64,000 nt of DNA, taken from contig NZ_JABUXV010000001.1 of assembly GCF_014897705.1 (NCBI RefSeq), forward strand, positions 62,001 through 126,000, given 5' to 3'. The translations under genes were made by a program, and so were the position numbers. Below, piece after piece: positions 25,463 to 33,942 of this stretch. The DNA is from Brachybacterium sp. FME24. Its GTDB lineage: Bacteria; Actinomycetota; Actinomycetes; Actinomycetales; Dermabacteraceae. The notes under the pieces are model-generated. The model made no database searches and was not told where the DNA came from. It saw only the letters and a list, made by a program, of their open reading frames with translations. Position 1 is the first letter of the stretch. Every line of letters begins with the position of its first letter.

Positions 25463-25491
25463 CCCGACGCACTCCCCCGCACTGCGTCGGG
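25463..25491 (+). terminator. Putative terminator of the AAA+/VWA operon
   Basis: A perfect 9-base stem (CCCGACGCA / TGCGTCGGG) with an 11-base loop lies 62 bases after the VWA gene. The left arm is part of a short direct repeat of CTCCCGACGCA. There is no T-run. Confidence 0.45.
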
Positions 25492-25564
25492 CGGAGGAAC
25501 GCAGCGGGACGTGAGAACCCTTGCATCCTGTGTCGGACATGCAGGGTCGCTCGCTAGAGTCTGT

Positions 25565-25680
25565 CCTGGCAACGGGGGAGTATCCGCCACGCTGCACACG
25601 TCATCACGGGGACCGCCTGAGGTCCCCCGGGTGCAGCGGCCCGTCGAGCGATTCGACGGGGGGAGAGACCCGGGTCGACG
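25565..25680 (+). ncRNA. yybP-ykoY manganese riboswitch upstream of TerC
   Basis: The leader of the TerC gene has the conserved pieces of the yybP-ykoY Mn2+ aptamer in order: AACGGGGGAGTAT (L1-type strand, around 25571), then ACGTCATCACGGGGA (L3-type strand, around 25597), a hairpin GGGGACC/GGTCCCC, and a closing GGGAGAGACCCG near 25660. In actinobacteria this element is found ahead of TerC/Alx-type exporters. The RNA would sense Mn2+ and raise expression of the transporter. A possible promoter, TCGGAC (25533) 16 bases before TAGAGT (25555-25560), precedes it. Boundaries are approximate. Confidence 0.75.
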
Positions 25681-25703
25681 ACGCGACCCTGGAAAGCAGA
25701 ACC

Positions 25704-27086
25704 ATGACCGTTTCTCCCCTCCTCTGGATCCTCACGATCGTGTTGATCCTGGGGCTCCTGGCCTTCGACTACTTCTTCCACGTGCGCAAGGCGCACATCC
25801 CCACGCTGCGCGAAGCCGCTATCTGGTCGGCGATCTACGTGGGCATCGCCGTGCTGTTCGGCGTCGGCGTGCTGATCCTCGGCGGCCCCGACATGGGCAC
25901 CGAGTACTTCGCCGGGTACGTGACCGAGAAGGCGCTCTCGATCGACAATCTCTTCGTGTTCCTCGTGATCATCGGCGCCTTCGCCGTGCCTCGCGAGGAC
26001 CAGCAGAAGGTGCTGCTGTTCGGCATCACCTTCGCGATCATCGCCCGCTCGGGCATGATCGCGATCGGTGCCGTGGCGATCGATCGCTTCTCCTTCGTCT
26101 TCTACCTCTTCGGGGCGATCCTCCTGTACACCGCCGGGAAGATGCTGCTCGACGAGGTGCGCGGGGGCGGGCATGACGACGAGGAGCAGAAGGACAGCCT
26201 CTTCGTCCGCCTCGTGAAGCTGGTGCTGCCGGCGAGTGACGAGTACGACGGCGACAAGCTGTTCACGATCGAGAACGGCAAGCGCGTCCTCACCCCGATG
26301 CTGCTGGTCATGATCGCAATCGGCGGCACCGACCTGCTGTTCGCCCTGGACTCGATCCCGGCGATCTTCGGCCTCACCCAGAACACCTTCATCGTGTTCA
26401 CCGCGACGGCCTTCTCCCTGCTGGGCCTGCGCCAGCTGTACTTCCTCATCGACGGACTGCTCGACCGCCTGGTCTACCTCTCCTACGGCCTGTCGATCAT
26501 CCTCGGCTTCATCGGGGTGAAGCTGGTGCTGCACGCCCTGCACTCCAACGAGCTGTCCTTCCTCAACGGCGGCGAGGCCTTCGACGTTCCCGAGATCTCC
26601 ACCGCCCTGTCGCTCAGCGTCATCATCGGTGTCCTGCTTATCACCGTCCTGTGGTCGCTGCTGTCCCCGAGGGGACGGGCCCAGGCAGCCGTCAACAACG
26701 CGCACCGCGAGGCCGTCGCCTATCTGGAGATGACCTACGCGAGCTTCGAGGCCCGGCGTGAGGCGATGTACGACACGATGATCGAGCACGAGAAGATCGT
26801 CGACGGCCTGCCCGCGAAGTTCGAGGACCTGGTGATCTCCGAGAAGAACGTGCGCGAACTGCTCGCGGACACGCACACGGTCCATGAGCGGCGCCTGAGC
26901 TTCAACCAGCTCGGCGAGCGTTCCGACGAGCAGCCCGAGGGTCTCGTCGTCACCCGCGCCGATGGCACTGTCGCGACCGACCCCAACGGCAACGTCATCA
27001 CTGTCGCCGAGGAAGAGGCCACCCTCGCCATGAAGGAGGCCAAGCACCGCGAGCGCGAGGAAGCCCGCGCCGCGTATATGGCCTGA
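25704..27086 (+). CDS. TerC-family integral membrane protein (Alx-like)
   Basis: A 460-residue TerC/Alx-family protein with about nine membrane helices in the first 360 residues. Characteristic acidic intramembrane motifs are EKALSIDNLFVFLVI and GGTDLLFALDSIPAIFG, likely for divalent cation transport. A cytoplasmic tail of about 110 residues, Glu/Arg-rich and probably coiled coil, follows and is an extension beyond the usual 320-350 residue family core. The family contributes to Mn2+ export, and the Mn2+ riboswitch upstream supports that role here; tellurite resistance is a historical label. Confidence 0.88.
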   Translation: MTVSPLLWILTIVLILGLLAFDYFFHVRKAHIPTLREAAIWSAIYVGIAVLFGVGVLILGGPDMGTEYFAGYVTEKALSIDNLFVFLVIIGAFAVPREDQQKVLLFGITFAIIARSGMIAIGAVAIDRFSFVFYLFGAILLYTAGKMLLDEVRGGGHDDEEQKDSLFVRLVKLVLPASDEYDGDKLFTIENGKRVLTPMLLVMIAIGGTDLLFALDSIPAIFGLTQNTFIVFTATAFSLLGLRQLYFLIDGLLDRLVYLSYGLSIILGFIGVKLVLHALHSNELSFLNGGEAFDVPEISTALSLSVIIGVLLITVLWSLLSPRGRAQAAVNNAHREAVAYLEMTYASFEARREAMYDTMIEHEKIVDGLPAKFEDLVISEKNVRELLADTHTVHERRLSFNQLGERSDEQPEGLVVTRADGTVATDPNGNVITVAEEEATLAMKEAKHREREEARAAYMA

Positions 27087-27107
27087 CTCCTCCTTCCCCT
27101 CGCAGTC

Positions 27108-27136
27108 GGCGCTCCTCGGATCATCCGGGGAGCGCC
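27108..27136. terminator. Bidirectional terminator between terC and the YhhN gene
   Basis: A 12-base stem with one wobble pair (GGCGCTCCTCGG / CCGGGGAGCGCC, 5-base loop) lies between convergent genes and overlaps the last codons of the YhhN gene. Confidence 0.65.
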
Positions 27137-27777
27137 GCTCTCGTATCTCGGGCGGCCTCACGCACCGCGAGCACCAGCAGCAGCTGGGCGAGGAGATAGG
27201 TGCTCATCACCCAGAAACCCTGGACCGGCAGCGTCATGACGTCGAAGGCGTCCAGCGCGATGAGCGCGTCGGAGACGACGAACACCGCTCCCCCGATGCC
27301 CGCCATGGGGCCGAGGCCGGTCGCGAGCGCGGCCATCGTCGTGAGCGCTGCGGCGTAGACGATGATCGCGGGCAGCAGCACTCCTGCCTCGGGCGCGCAC
27401 AGCACGACGATCGACGCCCCTGCCGCCGGATAGGGCGCCAGGAGCAGAGGTCGGACGAGCAACGACTGCTGACGGTACGGCCAGAACGCGATCGCGTAGA
27501 TGATCTGCGCGCCCAGGAAGAAGCCGACCATCACGAGGAAGGACATGCTCTCCGGGGCGAAGCGCGGCCCCGAGTCCCCCAGCCAGGACAGACCCAGGGC
27601 GAGGAGCGTGAGGCGCACGAGGGAGCTGCGCGGAGGTGAGGTGCCCGCCCACAGCACGCCGGCGAGCGCTGGCATCAGCACCAGCTGGCTGGCATCGGCA
27701 AGCGGGCTGCTGCCCATCAGTTGGGCGGCCAGATGGACGGCCGACACCACGACCAGGACTCCCATCGCAAGACGCAT
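27121..27777 (-). CDS. YhhN-family membrane protein (lysoplasmalogenase-like)
   Basis: A 218-residue protein with about eight hydrophobic segments and the YhhN/TMEM86 pattern: LTLLALGLSWLGDSGPRF early, FFLGAQIIYAIAF in the middle and GGAVFVVSDALIALDAF near the end, which holds the conserved Asp. Mammalian and some bacterial members hydrolyse the vinyl-ether bond of lysoplasmalogen; whether this bacterium makes plasmalogens is not known. The ATG at 27777 gives MRLAMGVLVVV; the frame extends upstream without conservation. It follows the globin gene with a 49-base gap. Confidence 0.8.
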   Translation of the reverse strand: MRLAMGVLVVVSAVHLAAQLMGSSPLADASQLVLMPALAGVLWAGTSPPRSSLVRLTLLALGLSWLGDSGPRFAPESMSFLVMVGFFLGAQIIYAIAFWPYRQQSLLVRPLLLAPYPAAGASIVVLCAPEAGVLLPAIIVYAAALTTMAALATGLGPMAGIGGAVFVVSDALIALDAFDVMTLPVQGFWVMSTYLLAQLLLVLAVREAARDTRAALPG

Positions 27778-27826
27778 GGGCGAAGCGTAGGCGGGACCGC
27801 GGCCGTGCGGACCCTCCGCCGGATAT

Positions 27827-28282
27827 TCAGGCTTCGGGAGCCGCAGGCCCGTCCCAGGTGTATGTGTGCACGGGCCGGTCCGCGGGGACGTCATCTGCGG
27901 AATCCGGGAACTCGTCCATCACCGTGAAAGTGGCCCACTCCCAGTAGTCCTTGAGGGCCTGCGCGGCAGGTTCCGGGATCTCGGCCGTGTCCACGGCACG
28001 GGAGAACACAGTGACCGCGGCCTGGTTCAGATCCTCATGGGAACCGTTGCCGGCGTGGAGGCGGTCCACCTGCGCCGCCGGGCCGAAGCGCTCGGTGTAC
28101 GCGGGCGGGCCTCCGAGCGCCTGGGCCAGGTAGGTGGCCAGGCGCTCCACGTGGTCCTCGGCGTAGCCGTGGGAGAAGGGGTGGGAGAGGAGGGGATCGA
28201 CCAGTGCGAGGGCGTGCCACCGCTGAGCCAGACGCCTCATCGCGTCCATCCCGCCGGCGACCTCGTAGATGCTCCCCTGCAT
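27827..28282 (-). CDS. Truncated haemoglobin-like globin
   Basis: A 151-residue globin of the group II (trHbO-like) type. SIYEVAGGMDAMRRLAQRWH is the A/B-helix region, DPLLSHPFSHGYAEDHVERLATYLAQALGGP contains the E-helix histidine and CD1/E region, and FGPAAQVDRLHAG carries the proximal side (H in the LH motif). Such proteins bind O2 or NO. The C-terminal 30 residues (DVPADRPVHTYTWDGPAAPEA region) extend beyond the core. The start at ATG 28282 gives MQGSIYE. It is divergent from the macrolide phosphotransferase gene. Confidence 0.82.
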   Translation of the reverse strand: MQGSIYEVAGGMDAMRRLAQRWHALALVDPLLSHPFSHGYAEDHVERLATYLAQALGGPPAYTERFGPAAQVDRLHAGNGSHEDLNQAAVTVFSRAVDTAEIPEPAAQALKDYWEWATFTVMDEFPDSADDVPADRPVHTYTWDGPAAPEA

Positions 28283-28375
28283 GCTTGGATCGTACGCCGT
28301 GCTGGGTCGGGCGGGGCGGCTCCCCCGATGCAGAATCTCCTGGCCGACGCCGCGACCGGGTGCCAGACTGGTGCG

Positions 28376-29287
28376 ATGGCCTCCCCGACCCAGCCCGCTG
28401 ACCTCGACGAACTCCTCGACCTGGCCTCCTCCCATGGTCTCGAGCTCGAGCGCTCCTCGCTCCGCACCGAGGAGATCGGGCTCGACTTCCGCGTCGCGAT
28501 CGCCCACACCGACGCTGGCGACGGATGGGTGCTGCGGATCCCGCGCCGCCCAGATGTGCTGGCCCGGGCGGGGGTCGAAGGGCGCCTGCTCGCCATGGTC
28601 GCTCCACATCTCAGCGTCCCGGTACCTGACTGGCGCATCCACACCCCGGAGCTCATCGCGTACCCGCTGCTTCCCGGCACCCCGGGGCTCACGCTCGACC
28701 CGAGCGGCACCGTCACCTGGAACGTCGACATGGCATCCCCCGCCTATGCCGCATCGCTCGGCGAGGTCGTGGCGCAGTTGCACAGGGTCGACACCGCGGT
28801 TGCCGCCGAGACCGGCATCGACGTGCGGTCCCCCGAGTCCGTCCGCGAATCCTGGCGGCAGGATCTCGAGCGCGTCGCGGACGCCTTCGACATCGCTCCC
28901 GCCCTCTGGGAGCGGTGGAACGCGTGGGTGGCCGAGGACAGCTACTGGCCGCATCACACCGTGCTCACCCACGGCGAGATCTACCCCGCCCACACGCTGG
29001 TTCAGGACGAACGGATCTCCGCGATCCTCGACTGGACCACCGCATCCGTCGGCGATCCTGCGAAGGACCTGATGTTCTACCAGGGCAGCGCCCCCGAAGA
29101 AGCATTCTCCCTCACCCTCGAGCACTACGTGCGCGGCGGCGGTCAGGTGTGGCCGCGGCTCGCCGAGCACTGCACCGAGATGATCGCCGCCAGCGCCGTC
29201 GGATACGCGCTCTATGCGTTGGAGACCGGCGAGAGTGCGCACCGGGAAGCAGCCGTCGCTGCCCTGAACCCGCCCGCGGAGGCGTGA
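28376..29287 (+). CDS. mphH: Macrolide 2'-phosphotransferase (MphH-type)
   Basis: A 303-residue aminoglycoside-phosphotransferase-fold kinase of the macrolide 2'-phosphotransferase family. The nucleotide-binding N-lobe has VLRIPRRPDVLARAGVEGR; the catalytic loop is LTHGEIYPAHTLV (residues 197-209), and ILDWTTASVGDPAKDL is the metal-binding DxD-like region. These enzymes use GTP to phosphorylate the 2'-OH of the desosamine sugar of macrolides. A chromosomal enzyme of this type, MphH, has been characterised from Brachybacterium faecium, and the sequence pattern agrees. There are no mobile-element remnants around it, so it looks native rather than acquired. Confidence 0.8.
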   Translation: MASPTQPADLDELLDLASSHGLELERSSLRTEEIGLDFRVAIAHTDAGDGWVLRIPRRPDVLARAGVEGRLLAMVAPHLSVPVPDWRIHTPELIAYPLLPGTPGLTLDPSGTVTWNVDMASPAYAASLGEVVAQLHRVDTAVAAETGIDVRSPESVRESWRQDLERVADAFDIAPALWERWNAWVAEDSYWPHHTVLTHGEIYPAHTLVQDERISAILDWTTASVGDPAKDLMFYQGSAPEEAFSLTLEHYVRGGGQVWPRLAEHCTEMIAASAVGYALYALETGESAHREAAVAALNPPAEA

Positions 29288-29609
29288 ATCACGCGCACCG
29301 TAATCGTTCCGTGACCTGCGGAACACGAGCGTCCCAGCTCACACCACCTGCGACGCCACGCCTGCACCTCACCATCCCTGCAGGTCACGCCCGCGCTCGG
29401 CATCATCTCGAGCGTCATCTGATCGGTAGGCCGAGGTAAAGATGCCGTCACCGGTAGTCCATATGCCTTGCCGCGAGGGGGGAGGGCGGACCTACGGTGG
29501 CGATCGTTCGTCAGACGCGAGATACACGACGCGAGACGTGTGGGGCCCACCAGAGGCGTGAGGTCCACCAGACATCCGAGACCCGCGAGATTTGCGAAAG
29601 GACGTGTTC
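29288..29609. other. Long leader region ahead of the Rpf-like gene
   Basis: This 322-base gap holds no coding frame with family similarity. It must contain the Rpf promoter; a weak candidate is TTGCCG near 29468 with TACGGT about 19 bases on. I looked for a c-di-AMP (ydaO) riboswitch, which often precedes rpf genes in actinobacteria, and found no convincing conserved core. Confidence 0.4.
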
Positions 29610-30656
29610 ATGTCCCAGCACAACACGCACGCCATCAGGACCCCTAAGAGCGCCATGTTCCGCCGTGGCATGACCCGCACCGCCGTCAGCCTCGCCGGAG
29701 GCGCGATCGTCGCCACCGGCATGCTCGCCACCGGCTCCGCCGCGAACGCTGCGGGCGGCTGGGACGAGGTCGCCCAGTGCGAATCCGGCGGCGACTGGTC
29801 GATCAACACCGGCAATGGCTACTACGGCGGCCTGCAGTTCTCCCAGCAGACGTGGGACGCCTTCGGCGGCTCGCAGTACGCCTCCACCGCCGACCAGGCC
29901 TCGAAGAGCCAGCAGATCGCCATCGGCGAGAAGGTCCTCGCGGGCCAGGGCGCCGGCGCGTGGCCGAACTGCGGTTCCGCCCTCTCCGGTGGCGCCGACA
30001 CCAGCGGTGCGCCCGCCGAGTCCGAGAACGACGACTCCGAGCAGCAGGAGTCCCAGGACTCCGGCCAGCAGGAGGAGCAGAAGAGCTCCGACTCCCAGCA
30101 GCAGGAGTCCACCCCTGCCCGCGAGAGCGAGCAGAAGGCGAACCGCTCCACGGAGCGTCAGCCCACCGAGAAGCAGGGTGACTGGAGCTGCGACGGCGAC
30201 GGCATCGCGGACAACTGCGACGACAACGGCTTCACCAAGGAGACCGAGCAGAAGCAGCAGGCCGAGAAGCCCGCCGAGAAGCCTGCCGCTCCGGCCGAGG
30301 CCCCCAAGGCCGAGCAGCCCAAGCAGTCCGAGACCGAGCAGCAGGCACCCGCCGGTGAGCCCGGCTCGCAGGCGACCGGCGACCTCTCCGTGGCCGGCAC
30401 CCTCGACGTCGACGGCAAGATGGGCCCGAAGACGATCACCGCCCTCCAGGATTGGCTGGGCGTGGAGCAGACCGGTGAGATGAACGAGGAGACCACCCTC
30501 GCACTCCAGGCCTGGGCAGGTACCGAGCAGGACGGCGTCATCGGCGAGAAGACCGTCGCGGGCCTCCAGCACGAGGTCGGTGCCACCCAGAACGGTTCCG
30601 ACGAGATCGATGAGGACACCACGGAGGTCGTGCAGACCTTCCTCAACCTCTACTGA
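29610..30656 (+). CDS. Resuscitation-promoting-factor-like transglycosylase with peptidoglycan-binding domain
   Basis: A 348-residue secreted protein. A signal peptide ends near GSAANA. The Rpf/transglycosylase domain follows immediately: WDEVAQCESGGDWSINTGNG with the catalytic Glu in QCESGG, then YYGGLQFSQQTWDAFGG. A long Glu/Gln/Ser-rich linker (about residues 135-255) includes a Ca2+-binding-like SCDGDGIADNCDDNG segment. The C-terminal 90 residues resemble peptidoglycan-binding domain 1 (VDGKMGPKTITALQDWLG and DGVIGEKTVAGLQ). It would cleave glycan strands during growth or resuscitation. AAAGGA lies 7 bases before the ATG. Confidence 0.9.
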   Translation: MSQHNTHAIRTPKSAMFRRGMTRTAVSLAGGAIVATGMLATGSAANAAGGWDEVAQCESGGDWSINTGNGYYGGLQFSQQTWDAFGGSQYASTADQASKSQQIAIGEKVLAGQGAGAWPNCGSALSGGADTSGAPAESENDDSEQQESQDSGQQEEQKSSDSQQQESTPARESEQKANRSTERQPTEKQGDWSCDGDGIADNCDDNGFTKETEQKQQAEKPAEKPAAPAEAPKAEQPKQSETEQQAPAGEPGSQATGDLSVAGTLDVDGKMGPKTITALQDWLGVEQTGEMNEETTLALQAWAGTEQDGVIGEKTVAGLQHEVGATQNGSDEIDEDTTEVVQTFLNLY

Positions 30657-31129
30657 TCACTCCGCGGCCACACGCCGCACACGCGGCATCACCGCGCATC
30701 CCGGACGGCCGGGCCACCCTCAGGGGCGGCCCGGCCGTTCGTCGTCCCCGAGGGCTAAGGCACCGCTCGAGGCATCCCGCCACCGCCCATCCACGGGCGA
30801 GTTCCACCGCCCCAGCGACGCGGCAATCCATGGCAACTTCAGTGAAACTGTGACGTAAGCCCTCGACCTCGAGGTCCCGAAGTTCCTGGGTCGACATCAA
30901 AGGCACTGGTGAGAGCGGTGCGTGCGGAAACGCTCGTCGAGACCACGGGGCACTTTCGCTGCAACAGATGGCAAGAACGTCCCGCTTTCAACTGTTCCGC
31001 ACAGACTCAGATCACTCGTTCCGTTCGGCTGCGTACAGCCACGGCGACCAGGGCGAACCCGATCCGCTGTCCGCACCCCGATGCGTGTGATCGCCGGCGC
31101 CCCCTCAACGATGAGACTGAAGGAGCACA
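30657..31129. other. Intergenic region between the Rpf-like gene and the sugar transport operon
   Basis: The 473-base gap begins with the Rpf terminator (30705-30738). It also holds a perfect 12-base palindrome GACCTCGAGGTC at 30865-30876, 260 bases upstream of the transporter, which could be an operator. No protein with recognisable similarity is encoded. The transporter promoter must lie in the right half, but I could not identify it. Confidence 0.4.
30705..30738 (+). terminator. Terminator after the Rpf-like gene
   Basis: A perfect 11-base stem (ACGGCCGGGCC / GGCCCGGCCGT) with a 12-base loop, 49 bases past the stop codon, ending in TTCGTCGT. Confidence 0.7.
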
Positions 31130-32578
31130 ATGATGAGCACCACCGCAGCCCACGTGCCCGCGCAGAGTTCGGCCGCACGGACTCGGCCGTTCGGCTGGCG
31201 CGACAAGATCGGGTACATGTTCGGGGACTTCGGGAACGACTTCACGTTCATCCTGCAGTCCACCTTCTTCCTGATCTTCTACACCAACGTCATGGGCATC
31301 AACGCCGCCCACGTCGGCACCTTGCTCTTCGCAGCCCGCATCCTCGATGCGTTCACGGACGTCGGCGCCGGGCGCCTCATCGACGTGCTGAAGCCGGGCA
31401 GGAGCGGCCGCTTCAAGCCCTGGCTGCTGCGCATCATGATCCCGGTCTCCGGCGCAGCCTTCCTCATGTTCTCGCCCTTCCTGCAGGACGGCAGCTACGG
31501 CATGCGTCTGGGCTGGATGATCTTCACCTACTTCCTGTGGGGCACGGTCTTCTACACGCTGATCAACATCCCCTACGGCTCCATGGCCTCCGTGATCTCG
31601 AACAAGGCCGAGCACCGCGCCTCGCTGTCGGTGTTCCGCTCCCTCGGCGCGACTCTCGCGAACCTGGCCATCTCCGTGGTCCTGCCGCTGGTCGTGTTCG
31701 TCCAGATCAACGGTCAGTCCGAGCTGTCCGGCACCCGGATGATGCTCGCAGCAGCGGGCTGCGGCATCCTCGCAGTCCTCTGCTACCTCCTGTGCTTCGT
31801 GAACGTGCAGGAGCGCGTCCATACCGCTCCGAAGCCCAAGGGCGAGCGCATGGGCTTCGCACAGACCATGGGCACCCTGGTCACGAACCGTGCGCTGACC
31901 GGCCTCGTCACCAGCTCCCTGTTCATGCTGGTCGCCTTCATGACGCTCGGCACGATCATGCCGTACCTGTTCAACGAGTACTTCAACAACGGCCAGCTGC
32001 TCAGCGCCGTGAACTTCGTGGGGCTCGCACCGACCCTGCTGCTGGTCCCCTTCGCCTCGAAGCTGGCCAAGACATTCGGCAAGAAGGAGGTCGGCGTCAC
32101 CGGTCTGGCAGTCGGGATCGCCGCCGCCCTGGTCATGTACTTCCTCCGCACCGACAGCCCGTACGTGTTCATGGGCGGATACGCCGTGCTCATGTTCGGC
32201 CTCATGGCGCTGAACATCCTGATCTGGGCGTTCATCACCGATGTGATCGACTACCAGGAGATCCGCACCGGTGAGCGCAACGACGCGACCGTGTACGCGA
32301 CCTACTCCTGGGCGCGCAAGCTCGGGCAGGCCGTCGCCGGTGGCCTCACCGGCTGGGCGCTGGGCTGGATCGGATACGAGTCCACCGCCGGTGAGAACAT
32401 CGTCCAGGCGGATCAGGTGCTCGACGGCATCTACAACCTCGCCACCCTGTTGCCGGCCGCGCTGCTGCTGGTCTCGGCGCTGGCTCTGATCTTCTGGTAC
32501 CCGCTGTCCAAGAAGCGCGTCGACGCGAATATTGCGACACTTGAGCAGAAGCACGCCGCGGAGGAAGCGCAGGCCTGA
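31130..32578 (+). CDS. GPH-family sugar:cation symporter (MFS)
   Basis: A 482-residue, 12-helix transporter of the glycoside-pentoside-hexuronide:cation symporter family. Typical motifs are FGWRDKIGYMFGDFGNDFTF at the N-terminus (first charged helix), NIPYGSMASVISNKAEHRA in the cytoplasmic loop between helices 4 and 5, and DVIDYQEIRTGERNDATVY between helices 10 and 11. It imports a glycoside, pentose or uronate with H+ or Na+. AAGGAG precedes the ATG. It is followed by genes for a dehydrogenase and a TIM-barrel enzyme that likely act on its cargo. Confidence 0.9.
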   Translation: MMSTTAAHVPAQSSAARTRPFGWRDKIGYMFGDFGNDFTFILQSTFFLIFYTNVMGINAAHVGTLLFAARILDAFTDVGAGRLIDVLKPGRSGRFKPWLLRIMIPVSGAAFLMFSPFLQDGSYGMRLGWMIFTYFLWGTVFYTLINIPYGSMASVISNKAEHRASLSVFRSLGATLANLAISVVLPLVVFVQINGQSELSGTRMMLAAAGCGILAVLCYLLCFVNVQERVHTAPKPKGERMGFAQTMGTLVTNRALTGLVTSSLFMLVAFMTLGTIMPYLFNEYFNNGQLLSAVNFVGLAPTLLLVPFASKLAKTFGKKEVGVTGLAVGIAAALVMYFLRTDSPYVFMGGYAVLMFGLMALNILIWAFITDVIDYQEIRTGERNDATVYATYSWARKLGQAVAGGLTGWALGWIGYESTAGENIVQADQVLDGIYNLATLLPAALLLVSALALIFWYPLSKKRVDANIATLEQKHAAEEAQA

Positions 32579-32588
32579 GACACCGCCC

Positions 32589-32620
32589 CATCGGCGGCCC
32601 CGGCGCAGGGGCCGCCGATG
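32589..32620 (+). terminator. Hairpin after the GPH symporter gene
   Basis: A perfect 13-base stem (CATCGGCGGCCCC / GGGGCCGCCGATG) with a six-base loop, 10 bases after the stop. It would terminate or attenuate transcription into the downstream oxidoreductase gene. Confidence 0.7.
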
Positions 32621-32714
32621 AGACGGCACATCGGAAGCGTCACGAGGTGGCGCCCCACCCACCTATCCGGCCCGCGCCGCGGGCCACCACCAGTCACAGA
32701 GGACAGGAGACACC

Positions 32715-33896
32715 ATGTCGGAGAAGGTAGAGAAGAAGGTACGGCTCGGGATCATCGGGCTGGGCGCCCAGGGCGGGATGTACGCCGGCGTCATCGCCGA
32801 GGGCAAGGTACCGGGCATGAGCCTCGGCGCGATCGCGGACGTCGATCCCGCGAAGCAGGACGTCGCCACCGAGAAGCACCCGGGCGTGCCCTTCTACGAG
32901 GACTACATCGCGATGCTCGACTCCGGGGATGTCGACGCCGTGGTCACCACGGTCCCGCACTTCCTGCACGCCGAGATGACCATCACCGCGATCGGCAAGG
33001 GCATCCACACCCTCACCGAGAAGCCGGCCGGCGTCTACACGAAGCAGGTCGAGGAGATGAACGACTTCGCGGCCGCACACCCCGAGACGACCTTCGCCAT
33101 CATGTTCAACCAGCGCACCAACCCGGTCTACACGGACCTCAAGGCGCTGATCGACTCCGGAGAGCTCGGGAAGCTGCGCCACACCTCGTGGATCATCACG
33201 ACCTGGTGGCGCCCGCAGGGCTACTACGACCAGTCGGCGTGGCGCGCGACCTGGGGCGGCGAGGGCGGCGGCGTGTTGGTCAACCAGGCCCCCCACCAGC
33301 TCGACCTGTGGCAGTGGCTGTGCGGCACCCCGCAGAAGGTCTTCGCGAAGCTGGCCTTCGGCTTCCAGCGCGACATCGCCACCGAGGACGAGGTCAATGC
33401 GGTCGTCGACTTCGGTGACGGTGCCACCGGGCACTTCATGACCTCCACGAACGACATCATCGGAACCGACCGTCTGGAGATGCTGTTCGACCAGGGCAAG
33501 GTCGTGGTCGACGCCTCGAAGAAGGTCACCATCACCCGACTGGCGGAGCCCGAACGAGACCTCAGCGCGAAGATGTCGATGCAGGACGTCGCCAAGCTGT
33601 TCCGTGGCGAGATGGATCCCTCGGAGGTGTACACCACCGAGGTCAAGGACTACGAGTCCGTCTGGGGCAAGCAGCACATCGATGTCCTGACCAACTTCGC
33701 CGCCCACGTCAACGAGGGCACCCCGCTGATCGCGGACGGCGCCGAGGGCATCAACGGTGTGCGCCTGGCCTCCGGCATGCAGTTGTCTGCCTGGACCGGT
33801 CGCGAGATCGACCTGGTCGACTATCCGGCCGAGGAGTACCTCGCCGAGCTGAACACGCGCATCGAGGCCGAGGGTACGTACCCCGTCCGATCCTGA
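32715..33896 (+). CDS. Gfo/Idh/MocA-family oxidoreductase
   Basis: A 393-residue NAD(P)-dependent oxidoreductase. The Rossmann motif is LGIIGLGAQGGMYAG near residue 12, followed by the EKPAG motif (TLTEKPAGVYTKQ) and a C-terminal substrate domain with WGGEGGGVLVNQAPHQLDLWQWLCG, whose H-x-x-D pair is catalytic in this family. Members oxidise hydroxyls of inositols, glucosides or C-glycosides. GGACAGGAG lies just ahead of the ATG. It sits between a sugar symporter and a sugar-phosphate isomerase/epimerase-like gene, so it probably oxidises the imported sugar. Confidence 0.88.
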   Translation: MSEKVEKKVRLGIIGLGAQGGMYAGVIAEGKVPGMSLGAIADVDPAKQDVATEKHPGVPFYEDYIAMLDSGDVDAVVTTVPHFLHAEMTITAIGKGIHTLTEKPAGVYTKQVEEMNDFAAAHPETTFAIMFNQRTNPVYTDLKALIDSGELGKLRHTSWIITTWWRPQGYYDQSAWRATWGGEGGGVLVNQAPHQLDLWQWLCGTPQKVFAKLAFGFQRDIATEDEVNAVVDFGDGATGHFMTSTNDIIGTDRLEMLFDQGKVVVDASKKVTITRLAEPERDLSAKMSMQDVAKLFRGEMDPSEVYTTEVKDYESVWGKQHIDVLTNFAAHVNEGTPLIADGAEGINGVRLASGMQLSAWTGREIDLVDYPAEEYLAELNTRIEAEGTYPVRS

Positions 33897-33942
33897 ACGA
33901 CCTCACCACATCACCCCTGACGACCTTCGAAGGAGAGACTCC

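Noticed and set aside
29288..29609. A ydaO (c-di-AMP) riboswitch ahead of the Rpf-like gene
   Set aside because: The expected conserved core segments were not found in the leader.
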